Source: Bacilli bacterium
GTDB taxonomy: Bacteria; Bacillota_I; Bacilli_A; RF39; UBA660
NCBI GenBank assembly: GCA_017409785.1
Contig: JAFQSD010000002.1
Location: forward strand, 62,001-126,000
Length of the DNA: 64,000 bases
Direction of reading: 5' to 3'
The position numbers were made by a program, and so were the translations under genes. The notes beneath the pieces were generated by a model that saw only the letters and a program-made list of their open reading frames with translations, did no database searches and was not told where the DNA came from. The number at the start of each line of letters is the position of its first letter. Within the stretch, counting starts at the first letter, position 1. Shown piece after piece: positions 17,988 through 25,899 of the stretch.

Positions 17988-18070
17988 ATAACTATTATCA
18001 ATATGATAATAAGGAATAAAATGATAGAAATGGACTGAAGAACTTTTATAATAAAAGTTCTTTTTTTCAT
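17978..18070 (-). CDS. Small hydrophobic peptide (30 aa), probable type I toxin
   Basis: ATG at 18070 to TGA at 17978-17980 encodes 30 residues: MKKRTF, a continuous hydrophobic helix rich in isoleucine and leucine (about residues 7-28, containing SISIILFLIIILIIVI) and a KK end. The charge-helix-charge layout is that of membrane toxins such as TxpA, BsrG or Fst. The ribosome binding site is excellent (AGAGGAGG, eight bases before ATG), and a promoter, a terminator and an antisense RNA all surround it. I do not recognise a named family. A small membrane regulator is the alternative. Confidence 0.7.
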   Translation of the reverse strand: MKKRTFIIKVLQSISIILFLIIILIIVIKK

Positions 18071-18137
18071 TTTATCAAACCTCCTCTCTACATCGAGACT
18101 TGGTAGACACTCAACAACTAAACGTTCCTAACATTAA

Positions 18138-18165
18138 TGTATAACAATGATTCACACTTTGTCAA
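18138..18165 (-). promoter_or_regulatory. Promoter of the toxin mRNA
   Basis: The minus strand has a consensus TTGACA (18165-18160), a 16-base spacer and TATACA (18143-18138). The predicted start near 18131 gives a leader of about 60 bases that includes the segment GTTGAGTGTCTACC (18115-18102). Confidence 0.7.
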
Positions 18166-18170
18166 TCGAA

Positions 18171-18201
18171 CAAAAAAGGACTAATTTCTTAGTCCTTTTA
18201 A
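18171..18201 (-). terminator. Terminator of ileS
   Basis: AAAGGACTAA and TTAGTCCTTT pair around GAAA and run into TTTTTTG, just after the ileS stop codon. Confidence 0.75.
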
Positions 18202-21200
18202 TTATACTCTTTCTACTTTAATAGCAGCTTTTTCTTCATTCATTTCACTATAATCATCAAGAGTTTCATCCTTGATTAATTCTTCTCCAAGAACTTCACC
18301 CATAACATAGTCTTTCCAAGATTCTAACATCTTATCAATCTTTTCAGTACCATTATAGTAAACCTTAATATGATCAGTAATTACAAAGTCTGCATCTTTT
18401 CTTAAACTTTGAACTTTACGTACAAATTCTCTTGCTAAACCTTCTAAGATTAATTCTTCAGTTAATTCAGTTTCAAGAACTACACAAGTTCTATTATTAC
18501 TTGCAGAAGCATAACCTTCTTTTTGTTTTACTTCAGTAATAACCATATCAGATGTAATAGTAAAATCATCCCCACCAAGTGAAACCATTAAACCATCACC
18601 ATTAATCTTTTGAACTTGTTCAGTAGTAGCATTTTGTAATAATCCTTGAAGTTCTTTAATCTTAGATCCAAGTGCTTTACCTAATACTTTAAAGTTAGGT
18701 TTAACAACATATTCTAAGTATTCAGTCATATCATCTTTAAACATAACTTCTTTAACATTTAATTCTTCAGTAATTACTGGAAGTAAATCTCCAATAATCA
18801 TTTCATCACTCTTAGGTAAGATTAAACTTTGAATTGGTTGTCTAACTTTAATATTAACTTCTTCTCTAGCAAATCTACCAAGTGAACAAACATCTCTAAC
18901 TAAATCCATTCTTTCTTCAACAGTTTCATTAATTAAATCAGTATTTTCTACTGGGAAGCTAGCTAAATGAACTGATTCTTCTCCAGTTAAGTTAGTATAA
19001 ATTTCTTCTGTTAAGAATGGTGTTAAAGGAGCACATAACTTACATAATGTAACTAATACTTCATATGTAGTTAAGTATACTGCTTTCTTACTATCTGTAA
19101 GTTCACTATCCCAGAATCTTCTTCTATTACTTCTAATATACCAGTTAGATAAATCATCATTTAAGAATGGAACAATTAACTTAGCAACTTTATTTAAATC
19201 ATATTCTTGATATGCTTGGTTAACATCTTTTACTAATCTATTTAACTTAGATAATAACCATCTATCAATTAAATCTCTTTTCTCTACAGGAATATCATAT
19301 TCTCTTGGATCGATATTATCTGCATTAGCATACATTTCAAAGAATGAGTATGCATTCTTAAATGTTGAAATATATTTAGAATAAATTTCTTTTAATCCTT
19401 CTTCATCAAACTTAAGTGGAGTCCATACTGGTGACACATATGGTAAATAGAATCTTACTGTATCTGCTCCATATTTTTGCATAGTAGTAAATGGTTCAAC
19501 GATGTTACCACGAGACTTACTCATTTTCTTACCTTCAGCATCTTGGATTAAATCATTTACTAAAACATTTTTATAAGGACTACATCCTTTTAAGAATGTA
19601 GAAATAACTAATAATACATAGAACCAACCACGAGTTTGGTCAACTCCTTCACAGATAAAGTCTGCTGGGAATTGTTTTTCAAAGAAGTCTTCATTTTCAA
19701 ATGGATAATGATATTGTGCAAATGGCATTGAACCAGAGTCAAACCAACAGTCAATAACATCACTTACACGACTCATTGTCTTACCACATTTTGGACACTT
19801 AATATGTACATCATCAACATATGGTCTGTGTAAATCAATTGATTCATCAATTTTTTCAATAGCAAGATCAACTAATTCTTTTCTAGAACCAACCATCATA
19901 TCATGACCACATTCACATCTCCATAATGGAAGAGGTGTTCCCCAATAACGACTACGTGAAATAGCCCAGTCATTCATATTTTCTAACCAGTTAGCAAATC
20001 TCTTTTCACCAACATAAGCAGGATACCAATTTACTTTCTTATTAGCTTCAATAATTTTATCTTGAATCTTAGTAACTTCTAAGTAGAATGATGGTTTTGA
20101 ATAATAAATTAACGGAGTATTACATCTCCAACAATGTGGATAGTCATGTACCATTTTTTGTTTCTTAAATAATTTATCTTCACTAGCTAAATATTTAATA
20201 ATATCTACTTCAAGTTCAGAATCAATTACAAGTCTACCTTTCCATGGTCCATCTAAATAACAACCATCTTCTCCTACTGGATTTAAATATGGTAAATTAT
20301 AATTCTTTCCAACTAGTGCATCATCAGCACCAAATGCAGGAGCAATATGTACGATACCAGTACCATCACTCATAGTAACATAGTTATCACATGTTACAAA
20401 GAATGCTTTCTTATTAACTTCAAAGAATGGTAATAATTGTTCATATTCTGCATATTCTAAATCTTTACCTTTATATTCTTCTACTACTTCATATCCTTCA
20501 CCTAATACTTTATCAGCTAAAGCCTTAGCTACGATAAAATTATATCCTTTAGATAAACATTTAACATAAACTTCATCTGGATTAACACATAATGCAACAT
20601 TGGCACATAAGGTCCAAGGTGTAGTTGTCCATACTAAGAAATAAGTATTATCTTCATCTTTTTTCTTAAATGGAACATAAACAGTATTAACAGAAACTTC
20701 TTTATATCCTTGAGCAACTTCATGAGAAGCAAGTCCAGTTCCACATCTAGGACAATATGGTAAAATCTTACTTCCTTCATAGAATAATCCTTCATCAAAG
20801 AATTTCTTTAAAATCCACCATTCAGTCTCAATATAATCGTTATTATAAGTAACATATGGATGATCTAAATCAATAAATTGTCCCATCTTCTTAGTTAAAT
20901 CAGAAAATGACTTTTCATTTTTCCAAACACTTTCACGACATTTTTGATTAAATGCTTCAATTCCATATTTTTCGATATCACCTTTACCAGAAAAACCTAA
21001 TTCTTTTTCAACTTGTAATTCAACTGGTAAACCATGTGTATCCCAACCTACTTTACGATATACTTGATACCCTTGCATTGTTTTATATTTACAAAAAGTA
21101 TCTTTTAAAAATTTTGAAAGCATGTGATGAAGACCAGGATGCCCATTAGCAGTAGCAGGTCCATCATAGAAAACAAACTTATTATTTTCTTCTCTTGTAT

Positions 21201-21297
21201 CAATACTTCTTTTTAAAATATCAATCTTATCCCAATACTCAATGTATTTCTTTTCGATTTCTTCATTTGTTCCTTGTGTTAATTTTTCAAATTTCAT
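18202..21297 (-). CDS. ileS: Isoleucyl-tRNA synthetase, IleRS2 type with GXHH signature
   Basis: A 1031-residue class I synthetase that charges tRNA-Ile. The catalytic KMSKS loop is in EGKKMSKSRGN, and VGWDTHGLPVE is typical of IleRS. The length and the C-terminal half are those of the IleRS2 (eukaryote-like) branch rather than the about 920-residue IleRS1. The HIGH site reads GHPGLHHML: residues 55-58 are G-L-H-H, so the histidine and glycine of HXGH are swapped. This GXHH form is known from IleRS2 enzymes that are hyper-resistant to mupirocin. An AGGAGG site precedes the ATG, and a T-box leader lies upstream. It is the only ileS in the window. Confidence 0.95.
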   Translation of the reverse strand: MKFEKLTQGTNEEIEKKYIEYWDKIDILKRSIDTREENNKFVFYDGPATANGHPGLHHMLSKFLKDTFCKYKTMQGYQVYRKVGWDTHGLPVELQVEKELGFSGKGDIEKYGIEAFNQKCRESVWKNEKSFSDLTKKMGQFIDLDHPYVTYNNDYIETEWWILKKFFDEGLFYEGSKILPYCPRCGTGLASHEVAQGYKEVSVNTVYVPFKKKDEDNTYFLVWTTTPWTLCANVALCVNPDEVYVKCLSKGYNFIVAKALADKVLGEGYEVVEEYKGKDLEYAEYEQLLPFFEVNKKAFFVTCDNYVTMSDGTGIVHIAPAFGADDALVGKNYNLPYLNPVGEDGCYLDGPWKGRLVIDSELEVDIIKYLASEDKLFKKQKMVHDYPHCWRCNTPLIYYSKPSFYLEVTKIQDKIIEANKKVNWYPAYVGEKRFANWLENMNDWAISRSRYWGTPLPLWRCECGHDMMVGSRKELVDLAIEKIDESIDLHRPYVDDVHIKCPKCGKTMSRVSDVIDCWFDSGSMPFAQYHYPFENEDFFEKQFPADFICEGVDQTRGWFYVLLVISTFLKGCSPYKNVLVNDLIQDAEGKKMSKSRGNIVEPFTTMQKYGADTVRFYLPYVSPVWTPLKFDEEGLKEIYSKYISTFKNAYSFFEMYANADNIDPREYDIPVEKRDLIDRWLLSKLNRLVKDVNQAYQEYDLNKVAKLIVPFLNDDLSNWYIRSNRRRFWDSELTDSKKAVYLTTYEVLVTLCKLCAPLTPFLTEEIYTNLTGEESVHLASFPVENTDLINETVEERMDLVRDVCSLGRFAREEVNIKVRQPIQSLILPKSDEMIIGDLLPVITEELNVKEVMFKDDMTEYLEYVVKPNFKVLGKALGSKIKELQGLLQNATTEQVQKINGDGLMVSLGGDDFTITSDMVITEVKQKEGYASASNNRTCVVLETELTEELILEGLAREFVRKVQSLRKDADFVITDHIKVYYNGTEKIDKMLESWKDYVMGEVLGEELIKDETLDDYSEMNEEKAAIKVERV

Positions 21298-21314
21298 AAT
21301 AATCCCTCCTTTTT

Positions 21315-21540
21315 TAAATAAAAAAACTATTCATCCAATAAGGACGAATAGTTCGTGGTACCACCTTAATTTATAAAAACAATAATTTGTTTCTAACTTA
21401 ATCACTATAACGCGTCACCGTATTTATCTTATCCATAAATCGCACTTGAAAGTGATCTTAATATTAACTTCATACTTGTTTTCACCTAGCCACAAGCTCT
21501 CTACCAATTCATTAATATTACGTCTTTCGCACTTGCTTTC
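21315..21540 (-). promoter_or_regulatory. T-box riboswitch leader of ileS (specifier AUC)
   Basis: The conserved T-box sequence AAGGTGGTACCACG is on the minus strand at 21367-21354 and is followed by a strong terminator (21355-21321), the usual antiterminator/terminator switch. Stem I elements upstream include AGAGAGCTTGTGGCTAGGTGAA. The specifier region TTAAGATCACTTTC contains ATC (21456-21454), an isoleucine codon, matching the downstream synthetase. Uncharged tRNA-Ile should raise ileS transcription. Confidence 0.9.
21321..21355 (-). terminator. T-box-controlled terminator
   Basis: AACTATTCGTCC pairs with GGATGAATAGTT around a TTATT loop and is followed by a T run. Confidence 0.85.
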
Positions 21541-21546
21541 CAAACT

Positions 21547-21575
21547 AATATAACACAAACTTAATTATTTTACAA
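21547..21575 (-). promoter_or_regulatory. Promoter of the ileS leader
   Basis: TTGTAA (21575-21570), a 17-base spacer and TATATT (21552-21547) with an extended TG. It lies just past the stop codon of the sigma-like gene. Confidence 0.6.
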
Positions 21576-21577
21576 CA

Positions 21578-22480
21578 CTAATCATTATTATATCTTTTAA
21601 CTTTTTTATCGCCTCTAAGTTTTCTAAGACTTTTCGCAACTATTTGTCCTAATCGACATGCTCCTACTGTATAGTTTTCAGACATCTCATCAAATGTCTT
21701 ATCACCTTTACCATCAAAGCCATATCTATCAACTAGAATTTCTCTTTCAAATTCATGTAATCTTCTACTTCCTAATATATCTTTTTCAACATCCATTCTA
21801 GTAATAGAACCATCTACGAAATCAAAATCATCTTCACAATCATATCTTCCTTCTCTAACAACAATAGAAGTAAATATCATTCCATATAAACCAAGTAATG
21901 CTGTATTAGATGAATTAACAAAACATGTATCTTTATACTTCTGATATCCTCTTTCAATAATATCAAGAGTTTTTTTCTTTTCATTTTCTTTACAATCTTT
22001 AGAAAAACAACTATCAAAATAAGGACTAACTTCAACACCATTATCATTATCTCTATAATAACTACCAAGTGCTCCTAAAAAACTACAATTCCATAGTCTT
22101 AAAGTATCAGATAAATTATCTACTCCTAGTTTTTCCGCAACACTTTCAAAATAATCTCTACTAAATAAAGTTGAGTATCTTCCTACTTCTAAAACTTTCT
22201 TATCTAAATCTTCTGCCCAAGCTAAAGTAAGTGAACTAATTAAATCATCAAATTCAATATATCCTGTTTCACACAACACAAGCATACCATTATCTTTAAT
22301 AAATTTATATACTTCACTAATTGTCCCACATAATAATTCTTCTTGAAGTCTTTCTTTTTCCAATTGTGAACCAGAATTACTAATTCTCTTAGCTAATTCC
22401 TTAGCTTCACTAATCTTTAACTTCTTTGTATCCTTAAACATTTCAAACCAAGAATCAAGTTTATCATAAACTTCTTCCAT
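21578..22480 (-). CDS. Divergent sigma-70-like protein
   Basis: The 300-residue protein ends in a helix-turn-helix of sigma region 4 type (about 242-290): EREILVDRYGFDG, then DKTFDEMSENYTVGACRLGQ, then IVAKSLRKLRG, parallel to the EREVL..RFGL..TLEEIG..RVRQIEAKALRKLR of sigma-70. An upstream segment (about 45-110) is weakly like region 2 but lacks clear promoter-melting aromatic residues. The middle (about 110-235) is not recognised. It may be an alternative or degenerate sigma factor or a regulator using a sigma-4 domain. Its promoter (TTGACT, 17 bases, TATAAT) carries a leader shared with two distant genes. Confidence 0.55.
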   Translation of the reverse strand: MEEVYDKLDSWFEMFKDTKKLKISEAKELAKRISNSGSQLEKERLQEELLCGTISEVYKFIKDNGMLVLCETGYIEFDDLISSLTLAWAEDLDKKVLEVGRYSTLFSRDYFESVAEKLGVDNLSDTLRLWNCSFLGALGSYYRDNDNGVEVSPYFDSCFSKDCKENEKKKTLDIIERGYQKYKDTCFVNSSNTALLGLYGMIFTSIVVREGRYDCEDDFDFVDGSITRMDVEKDILGSRRLHEFEREILVDRYGFDGKGDKTFDEMSENYTVGACRLGQIVAKSLRKLRGDKKVKRYNND

Positions 22481-22535
22481 ATATACTCCCCCTAAAAGTG
22501 CCTATATTATAATCTATTTCCTAAAATTAGTCAAT
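22481..22535 (-). promoter_or_regulatory. Promoter and conserved leader of the sigma-like gene
   Basis: TTGACT, a 17-base spacer and TATAAT (22511-22506), then ATAGGCACTTTTAGGGGGAG. GCAC lies exactly four bases after the -10, as in the leaders at 60690-60710 and 63300-63324. Confidence 0.65.
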
Positions 22536-22544
22536 TTTTAACAA

Positions 22545-22573
22545 AAAAAGACAATTATTTTTTAATTGTCTTT
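22545..22573 (-). terminator. Terminator overlapping the stop of the 83-aa gene
   Basis: GACAATTA and TAATTGTC flank the stop codon and run into TTTTTTTG. Confidence 0.7.
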
Positions 22574-22806
22574 GGACATAAGTCTCTTTTCTTTTCATAA
22601 GTTTTAGTACTACCACCAAGTTCAATACTCTTCATTAGGTCATCTCTATTTTTCTTAACATCTTCATCGTAATAATAACCTTTTAAAAAATCACTATTGC
22701 CTTCAACACTAACAACTTGACCATAATAAGCACTACCAGCAATAGTCCCTACTAAAATTAAAGCTAATCCTTTTCTAATTCCATTTTCTGTAAATCTTAA
22801 ACTCAT
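22555..22806 (-). CDS. Small single-pass membrane protein (83 aa)
   Basis: Residues about 12-31 (GLALILVGTIAGSAYYG) form one hydrophobic helix after a short basic N terminus; the rest is charged (DEDVKKNRDDLMKSIEL). I do not recognise it. GGAGGG is correctly placed before the ATG, but the same region contains TTTGTATAAT immediately upstream, so a promoter there would leave little or no leader. It stands between the divIVA terminator and the sigma-like gene and has a terminator of its own. Confidence 0.6.
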   Translation of the reverse strand: MSLRFTENGIRKGLALILVGTIAGSAYYGQVVSVEGNSDFLKGYYYDEDVKKNRDDLMKSIELGGSTKTYEKKRDLCPKTIKK

Positions 22807-22823
22807 ATTAACCCTCCATTATA

Positions 22824-22854
22824 CAAAAAACTAGATCAACGAGGATCTAGTTCT
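22824..22854 (-). terminator. Terminator built into the end of divIVA
   Basis: GAACTAGATC pairs with GATCTAGTTT and is followed by T residues. The left arm is the last codons of divIVA and the stop codon lies in the loop. Confidence 0.75.
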
Positions 22855-23273
22855 AAAACTTCTATTTCTTCAACAACAGCCATTTGTTGTTCCATAATCA
22901 ATTTTAATTTTCTCTTAAATATCTTCATGTTTTTCTCTAGAATCTCTGCGTTATTTTCAATTTTCTCAGCCTTTAGTAGCGCTTCATTTACAATTCGACT
23001 AGCATTATGTTTCGCATCTGTAACAATTAGTTCACTCTCTTCACGAGCCATTCTCTTTATATTGTCACCAGTCTCTTCTGCTTTAATAATCGCCACTTTC
23101 AAAGTATCTTCTAACATTTTATAATGTTCTAGTTCTGCTTTTAATTTCTCTATTTCCTTATGTTGTTGTTTACATCTCGTTACAATACCTTCGGTCTGAG
23201 TAATAACATCACCTATAAATTGATTAACTTCACTGCGATTATATCCATTAGCTTCATAACTAAATTTTTCCAT
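22836..23273 (-). CDS. divIVA: DivIVA-domain coiled-coil protein
   Basis: The 145-residue protein begins with a DivIVA-type N-terminal signature (FSYEANGYNRSEVNQFIGDV), the part that binds curved membrane. A long coiled coil follows (about 25-135, ending in ILEKNMKIFKRKLKLIMEQQ). DivIVA/GpsB proteins recruit division or polar growth factors to negatively curved membrane. It follows sepF by 31 bases, the gene order seen in the ylm/sepF-divIVA neighbourhood of Gram-positive bacteria. It is somewhat shorter than Bacillus DivIVA (164). A GpsB role is possible, but the coiled coil is too long for a typical GpsB. Confidence 0.85.
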   Translation of the reverse strand: MEKFSYEANGYNRSEVNQFIGDVITQTEGIVTRCKQQHKEIEKLKAELEHYKMLEDTLKVAIIKAEETGDNIKRMAREESELIVTDAKHNASRIVNEALLKAEKIENNAEILEKNMKIFKRKLKLIMEQQMAVVEEIEVLELDPR

Positions 23274-23304
23274 ATAATCACCCCAGAAAAATATTTAATT
23301 TTAA

Positions 23305-23742
23305 TTAAAAGAAATCATCATCGTCATCTTCTTTTTCTGCTTTCTTTCCCCTAACAGATTTTGAAGATTCAGTTCCTTCATCACTAATTTTACCTTCTAC
23401 ATTTACATTATTTGGAGTACATAAGAAAATTCCTCCACCTAACTTTTGAATAGTACCACCAATTGCATAAATTGTTCCATATAAGAAATCAACAATTCTT
23501 TTTGCTTGATCAGGTGTAACTCTCTTTAAATTTACAACAACTGCACTACGATTCTTTAAATAGTCAGCAATTTGTTGGCTTTCAGAATATGCACGTGGTT
23601 CTAGTAACATCATCTTACTACCAGCAACTCCATTTTGTTCATGATATTCTTCTTTTGATACATTATAGAAACTATCTTCTCCTGTAGTTTCAACTTCAGT
23701 TTCTTCACCAGTAAAGAACCCTTTTAATTTATTTAAAGCCAT
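23305..23742 (-). CDS. sepF: Cell division protein SepF
   Basis: I take the ATG at 23742 ([12 protein letters not shown]), nine codons inside the longer frame, because GGAGG is well spaced before it and the N terminus then forms the amphipathic membrane-binding helix of SepF. The product is 145 residues. The SepF core is clear: [59 protein letters not shown]. SepF bundles FtsZ filaments and anchors them to the membrane. A charged tail with [13 protein letters not shown] ends the protein. It is transcribed with divIVA. Confidence 0.92.
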   Translation of the reverse strand: MALNKLKGFFTGEETEVETTGEDSFYNVSKEEYHEQNGVAGSKMMLLEPRAYSESQQIADYLKNRSAVVVNLKRVTPDQAKRIVDFLYGTIYAIGGTIQKLGGGIFLCTPNNVNVEGKISDEGTESSKSVRGKKAEKEDDDDDFF

Positions 23743-23803
23743 AAAACATGTCCTCCATCCTAATATCATATATTACTATACCAATTTTATCACAAATAAA
23801 TAA

Positions 23804-23838
23804 AAAGAAAAAGACTAAAATTAATAATTTTAGTCATC
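23804..23838 (-). terminator. Terminator of the HerA-like gene
   Basis: GACTAAAATTA pairs with TAATTTTAGTC around the stop codon, then TTTTTCTTTTT. Confidence 0.7.
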
Positions 23839-25803
23839 TAATAAATCTTGTGTATTTTGTTGGATAAATGTATTAACCTGTGGAGCAGCTTGTGGCTGTG
23901 CAACTTTTGGAGCTGCAGGAGCCGCAGAAGCTGCCGGAGCACCACCTGTCGCAGGCGCTGCTGGTGTAGCAGGTATTACAGGAGCTGCAAATTTTTGAGT
24001 TGCAACATCCACACCAAATCCAGTCGCCGCAGTTACTGGAGTTTCTTGAATATCATTATACCAAACATTTTCAAGGTCAACGTTGTTCGATAATGGTCTA
24101 GGATTTGGTAAATCAACATATAACTGTGTTGGAACCTTAAACGCACTACCGAAAGCAATACAGTTACCTGGTTTTAAGTTCTTAAGTTGTAATACAATTT
24201 CTGTTGAAACATTAGGAACCATTGTTCTAATATACTCTAAGTCAACTGGGTGCATTGTTCTTAAAATAACGAAGTTTGCACATTGAGATACACAGGTATC
24301 AGAAAGTTCACTAGGTCTTTGTGTAATCATTGCTAAGAACATACCATACTTACGTCCTTCCTTAGCAATTCTTTCGAAAATATTATATCCTAATAATTCA
24401 ACGTCTCCATCATGTTGTACATAACGGTGAGCTTCTTCAATAATTATATGGAATGCTCTAGAACCACGTGGCTTAATTGTACTAGCCTTCTTAAATAACA
24501 TTCTTGAAATAATCTTAGTAATTACTTTAGCTAAACGGTCATCAATATAGTTAATGTTAAAGTTAACTATTTGACATCTTCCACCAGTTTGTTTATTTGT
24601 AACTAAATCTTCTAAGTATTGATCTCTTGTAACATACTTAGGATAAGAGAAATATACACTATTTTCTCCACTTGCTAATGTATGTAAACGAACACTCATT
24701 ACATTCGCATAATCAAATACTTTATCACTCTTTAAAATACCTTCACTAATTAAAGCAAAGTCCATTGCTAACTCTAAGTCAGCTAATGAATAATGTGGAT
24801 TTAAATCTTCTGGTTTTAAATCTACTTGTTCATCCATAATATATCCACGAATAAACTCAACTACAAGTTCCATTTCTTGCATCTTACCAGTTTTATCAAC
24901 AAATAAACATTGTTTAAATGTACGAGTATAACCAGGTTGAACTATTTGACTATTTAAATTTAATGATGGTGTATTGAACTTAGTTAAAACACCGATAACT
25001 TGGTCACGAATCTTTGTAGAATCATTACCAGAAAGTAAAATATCTTGAACAGCTCTAGCTATAATATCATTCTTTTTCTTAATAACATTTTCCCCATCAC
25101 CTGTAAGTACAGGAACAAGTTTTAATGTCTTCTCTAAAATTGGTAATTGTGCTGGTGTAGTAACATCAAGTAATAATGCTAAGTCATCAACATCAAGTAA
25201 CCAAATTGGTATTTGTAATATCTCACACTCAGGTGTATCAATATTAGTAGTATAAGCCTTATAATTAAGTGCTTGATTTCTTTCATGTATTTTTCCAAAG
25301 GCATTTGTATATTCTCCATATGCATCGAAGAAGAATAATCCTGCATTCTTTGGAGGTTGTGGACTACTAGTAAATAACTTTTGTAATAGTGATGCAACTG
25401 TACATGATTTACCAGCACCAGAGTTTCCTAATATTGAGAAGTGGCTATTGAAGAAGTCATTAATAGAAACATTGATCTTATAACCTTCATAAATATTACT
25501 TGTACCAAAGTTAGTTTGTCCATGTTTAGTAGTTTGATCTCCTAAAAGGATTGCTAACTCATCAGTCTTAATAAGTCTAGGAACAGACTTAAATGAAGGT
25601 TTTGCATTAGCTCCAGGTATAAAGTTACCATCTTTAATTTCTCCAACAATAGTAACTGTCATCTTTTCTCTATTAGTATTCGCAATTTCTCCAACAATTT
25701 TCTTTTTTCCATCATCAAAAACAACATGCAAATTAACTAAGTTTGGCTGTTGTGTAATATCAATACTTAATTTTATATAGACATAGTTGTCTACGATTTC
25801 CAT
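23830..25803 (-). CDS. HerA/DUF87-type ATPase with Pro/Ala-rich tail
   Basis: I start at the ATG at 25803 (MEIVDNYVYIKL), preceded by AGGAAG; the longer frame begins eight codons earlier. An N-terminal beta-barrel-like part is followed by Walker A GNSGAGKS (about 126-133), a Walker B region IIIEEAHRYV and ITQRPSELSDTCVSQC, all typical of HerA/FtsK-like hexameric DNA pumps. HerA usually works with the nuclease NurA in end resection or with SIR2-like partners in defence. No nuclease is next to it, only an FtsZ-linked sepF and a lipoprotein. The last about 80 residues are rich in Pro and Ala, unusual for this AT-rich DNA. Confidence 0.8.
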   Translation of the reverse strand: MEIVDNYVYIKLSIDITQQPNLVNLHVVFDDGKKKIVGEIANTNREKMTVTIVGEIKDGNFIPGANAKPSFKSVPRLIKTDELAILLGDQTTKHGQTNFGTSNIYEGYKINVSINDFFNSHFSILGNSGAGKSCTVASLLQKLFTSSPQPPKNAGLFFFDAYGEYTNAFGKIHERNQALNYKAYTTNIDTPECEILQIPIWLLDVDDLALLLDVTTPAQLPILEKTLKLVPVLTGDGENVIKKKNDIIARAVQDILLSGNDSTKIRDQVIGVLTKFNTPSLNLNSQIVQPGYTRTFKQCLFVDKTGKMQEMELVVEFIRGYIMDEQVDLKPEDLNPHYSLADLELAMDFALISEGILKSDKVFDYANVMSVRLHTLASGENSVYFSYPKYVTRDQYLEDLVTNKQTGGRCQIVNFNINYIDDRLAKVITKIISRMLFKKASTIKPRGSRAFHIIIEEAHRYVQHDGDVELLGYNIFERIAKEGRKYGMFLAMITQRPSELSDTCVSQCANFVILRTMHPVDLEYIRTMVPNVSTEIVLQLKNLKPGNCIAFGSAFKVPTQLYVDLPNPRPLSNNVDLENVWYNDIQETPVTAATGFGVDVATQKFAAPVIPATPAAPATGGAPAASAAPAAPKVAQPQAAPQVNTFIQQNTQDLLDD

Positions 25804-25865
25804 AATACTTCCTAGCACTATAAACACCCTCTTATCTTATACAAGTATATCAGAAAATAAAATAA

Positions 25866-25893
25866 AAAAAAAGTCACTAAATGACTTTTCTTT
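25866..25893 (-). terminator. Terminator of the lipoprotein gene
   Basis: AAAGTCA and TGACTTT pair around TTTAG and are followed by nine T. Confidence 0.75.
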
Positions 25894-25899
25894 AAATAA

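Larger units (their letters stand above)
17872..17988 (+). ncRNA. Antisense RNA, probable type I antitoxin
   Basis: A transcript of about 115 bases is defined by the promoter at 17837-17865 and a strong terminator at 17950-17987 (12-base stem arms GACATTTAATTC and GAATTAAGTGTC, then seven T). It holds no convincing reading frame. It is transcribed convergently with the small hydrophobic peptide gene and is complementary to that mRNA from its stop codon through its whole 3' untranslated region, the arrangement of RatA against txpA in Bacillus subtilis. It contains GTTGAATGTCTACC, which mimics a segment of the toxin mRNA leader. Confidence 0.7.

Noticed and set aside
17922..18115. Direct-repeat type interaction between the two TA RNAs, as in par/Fst
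   Set aside because: The two GTTGA(A/G)TGTCTACC copies are on opposite strands, so both RNAs carry the same sense; they pair within the toxin mRNA, not between the leader and the antitoxin.
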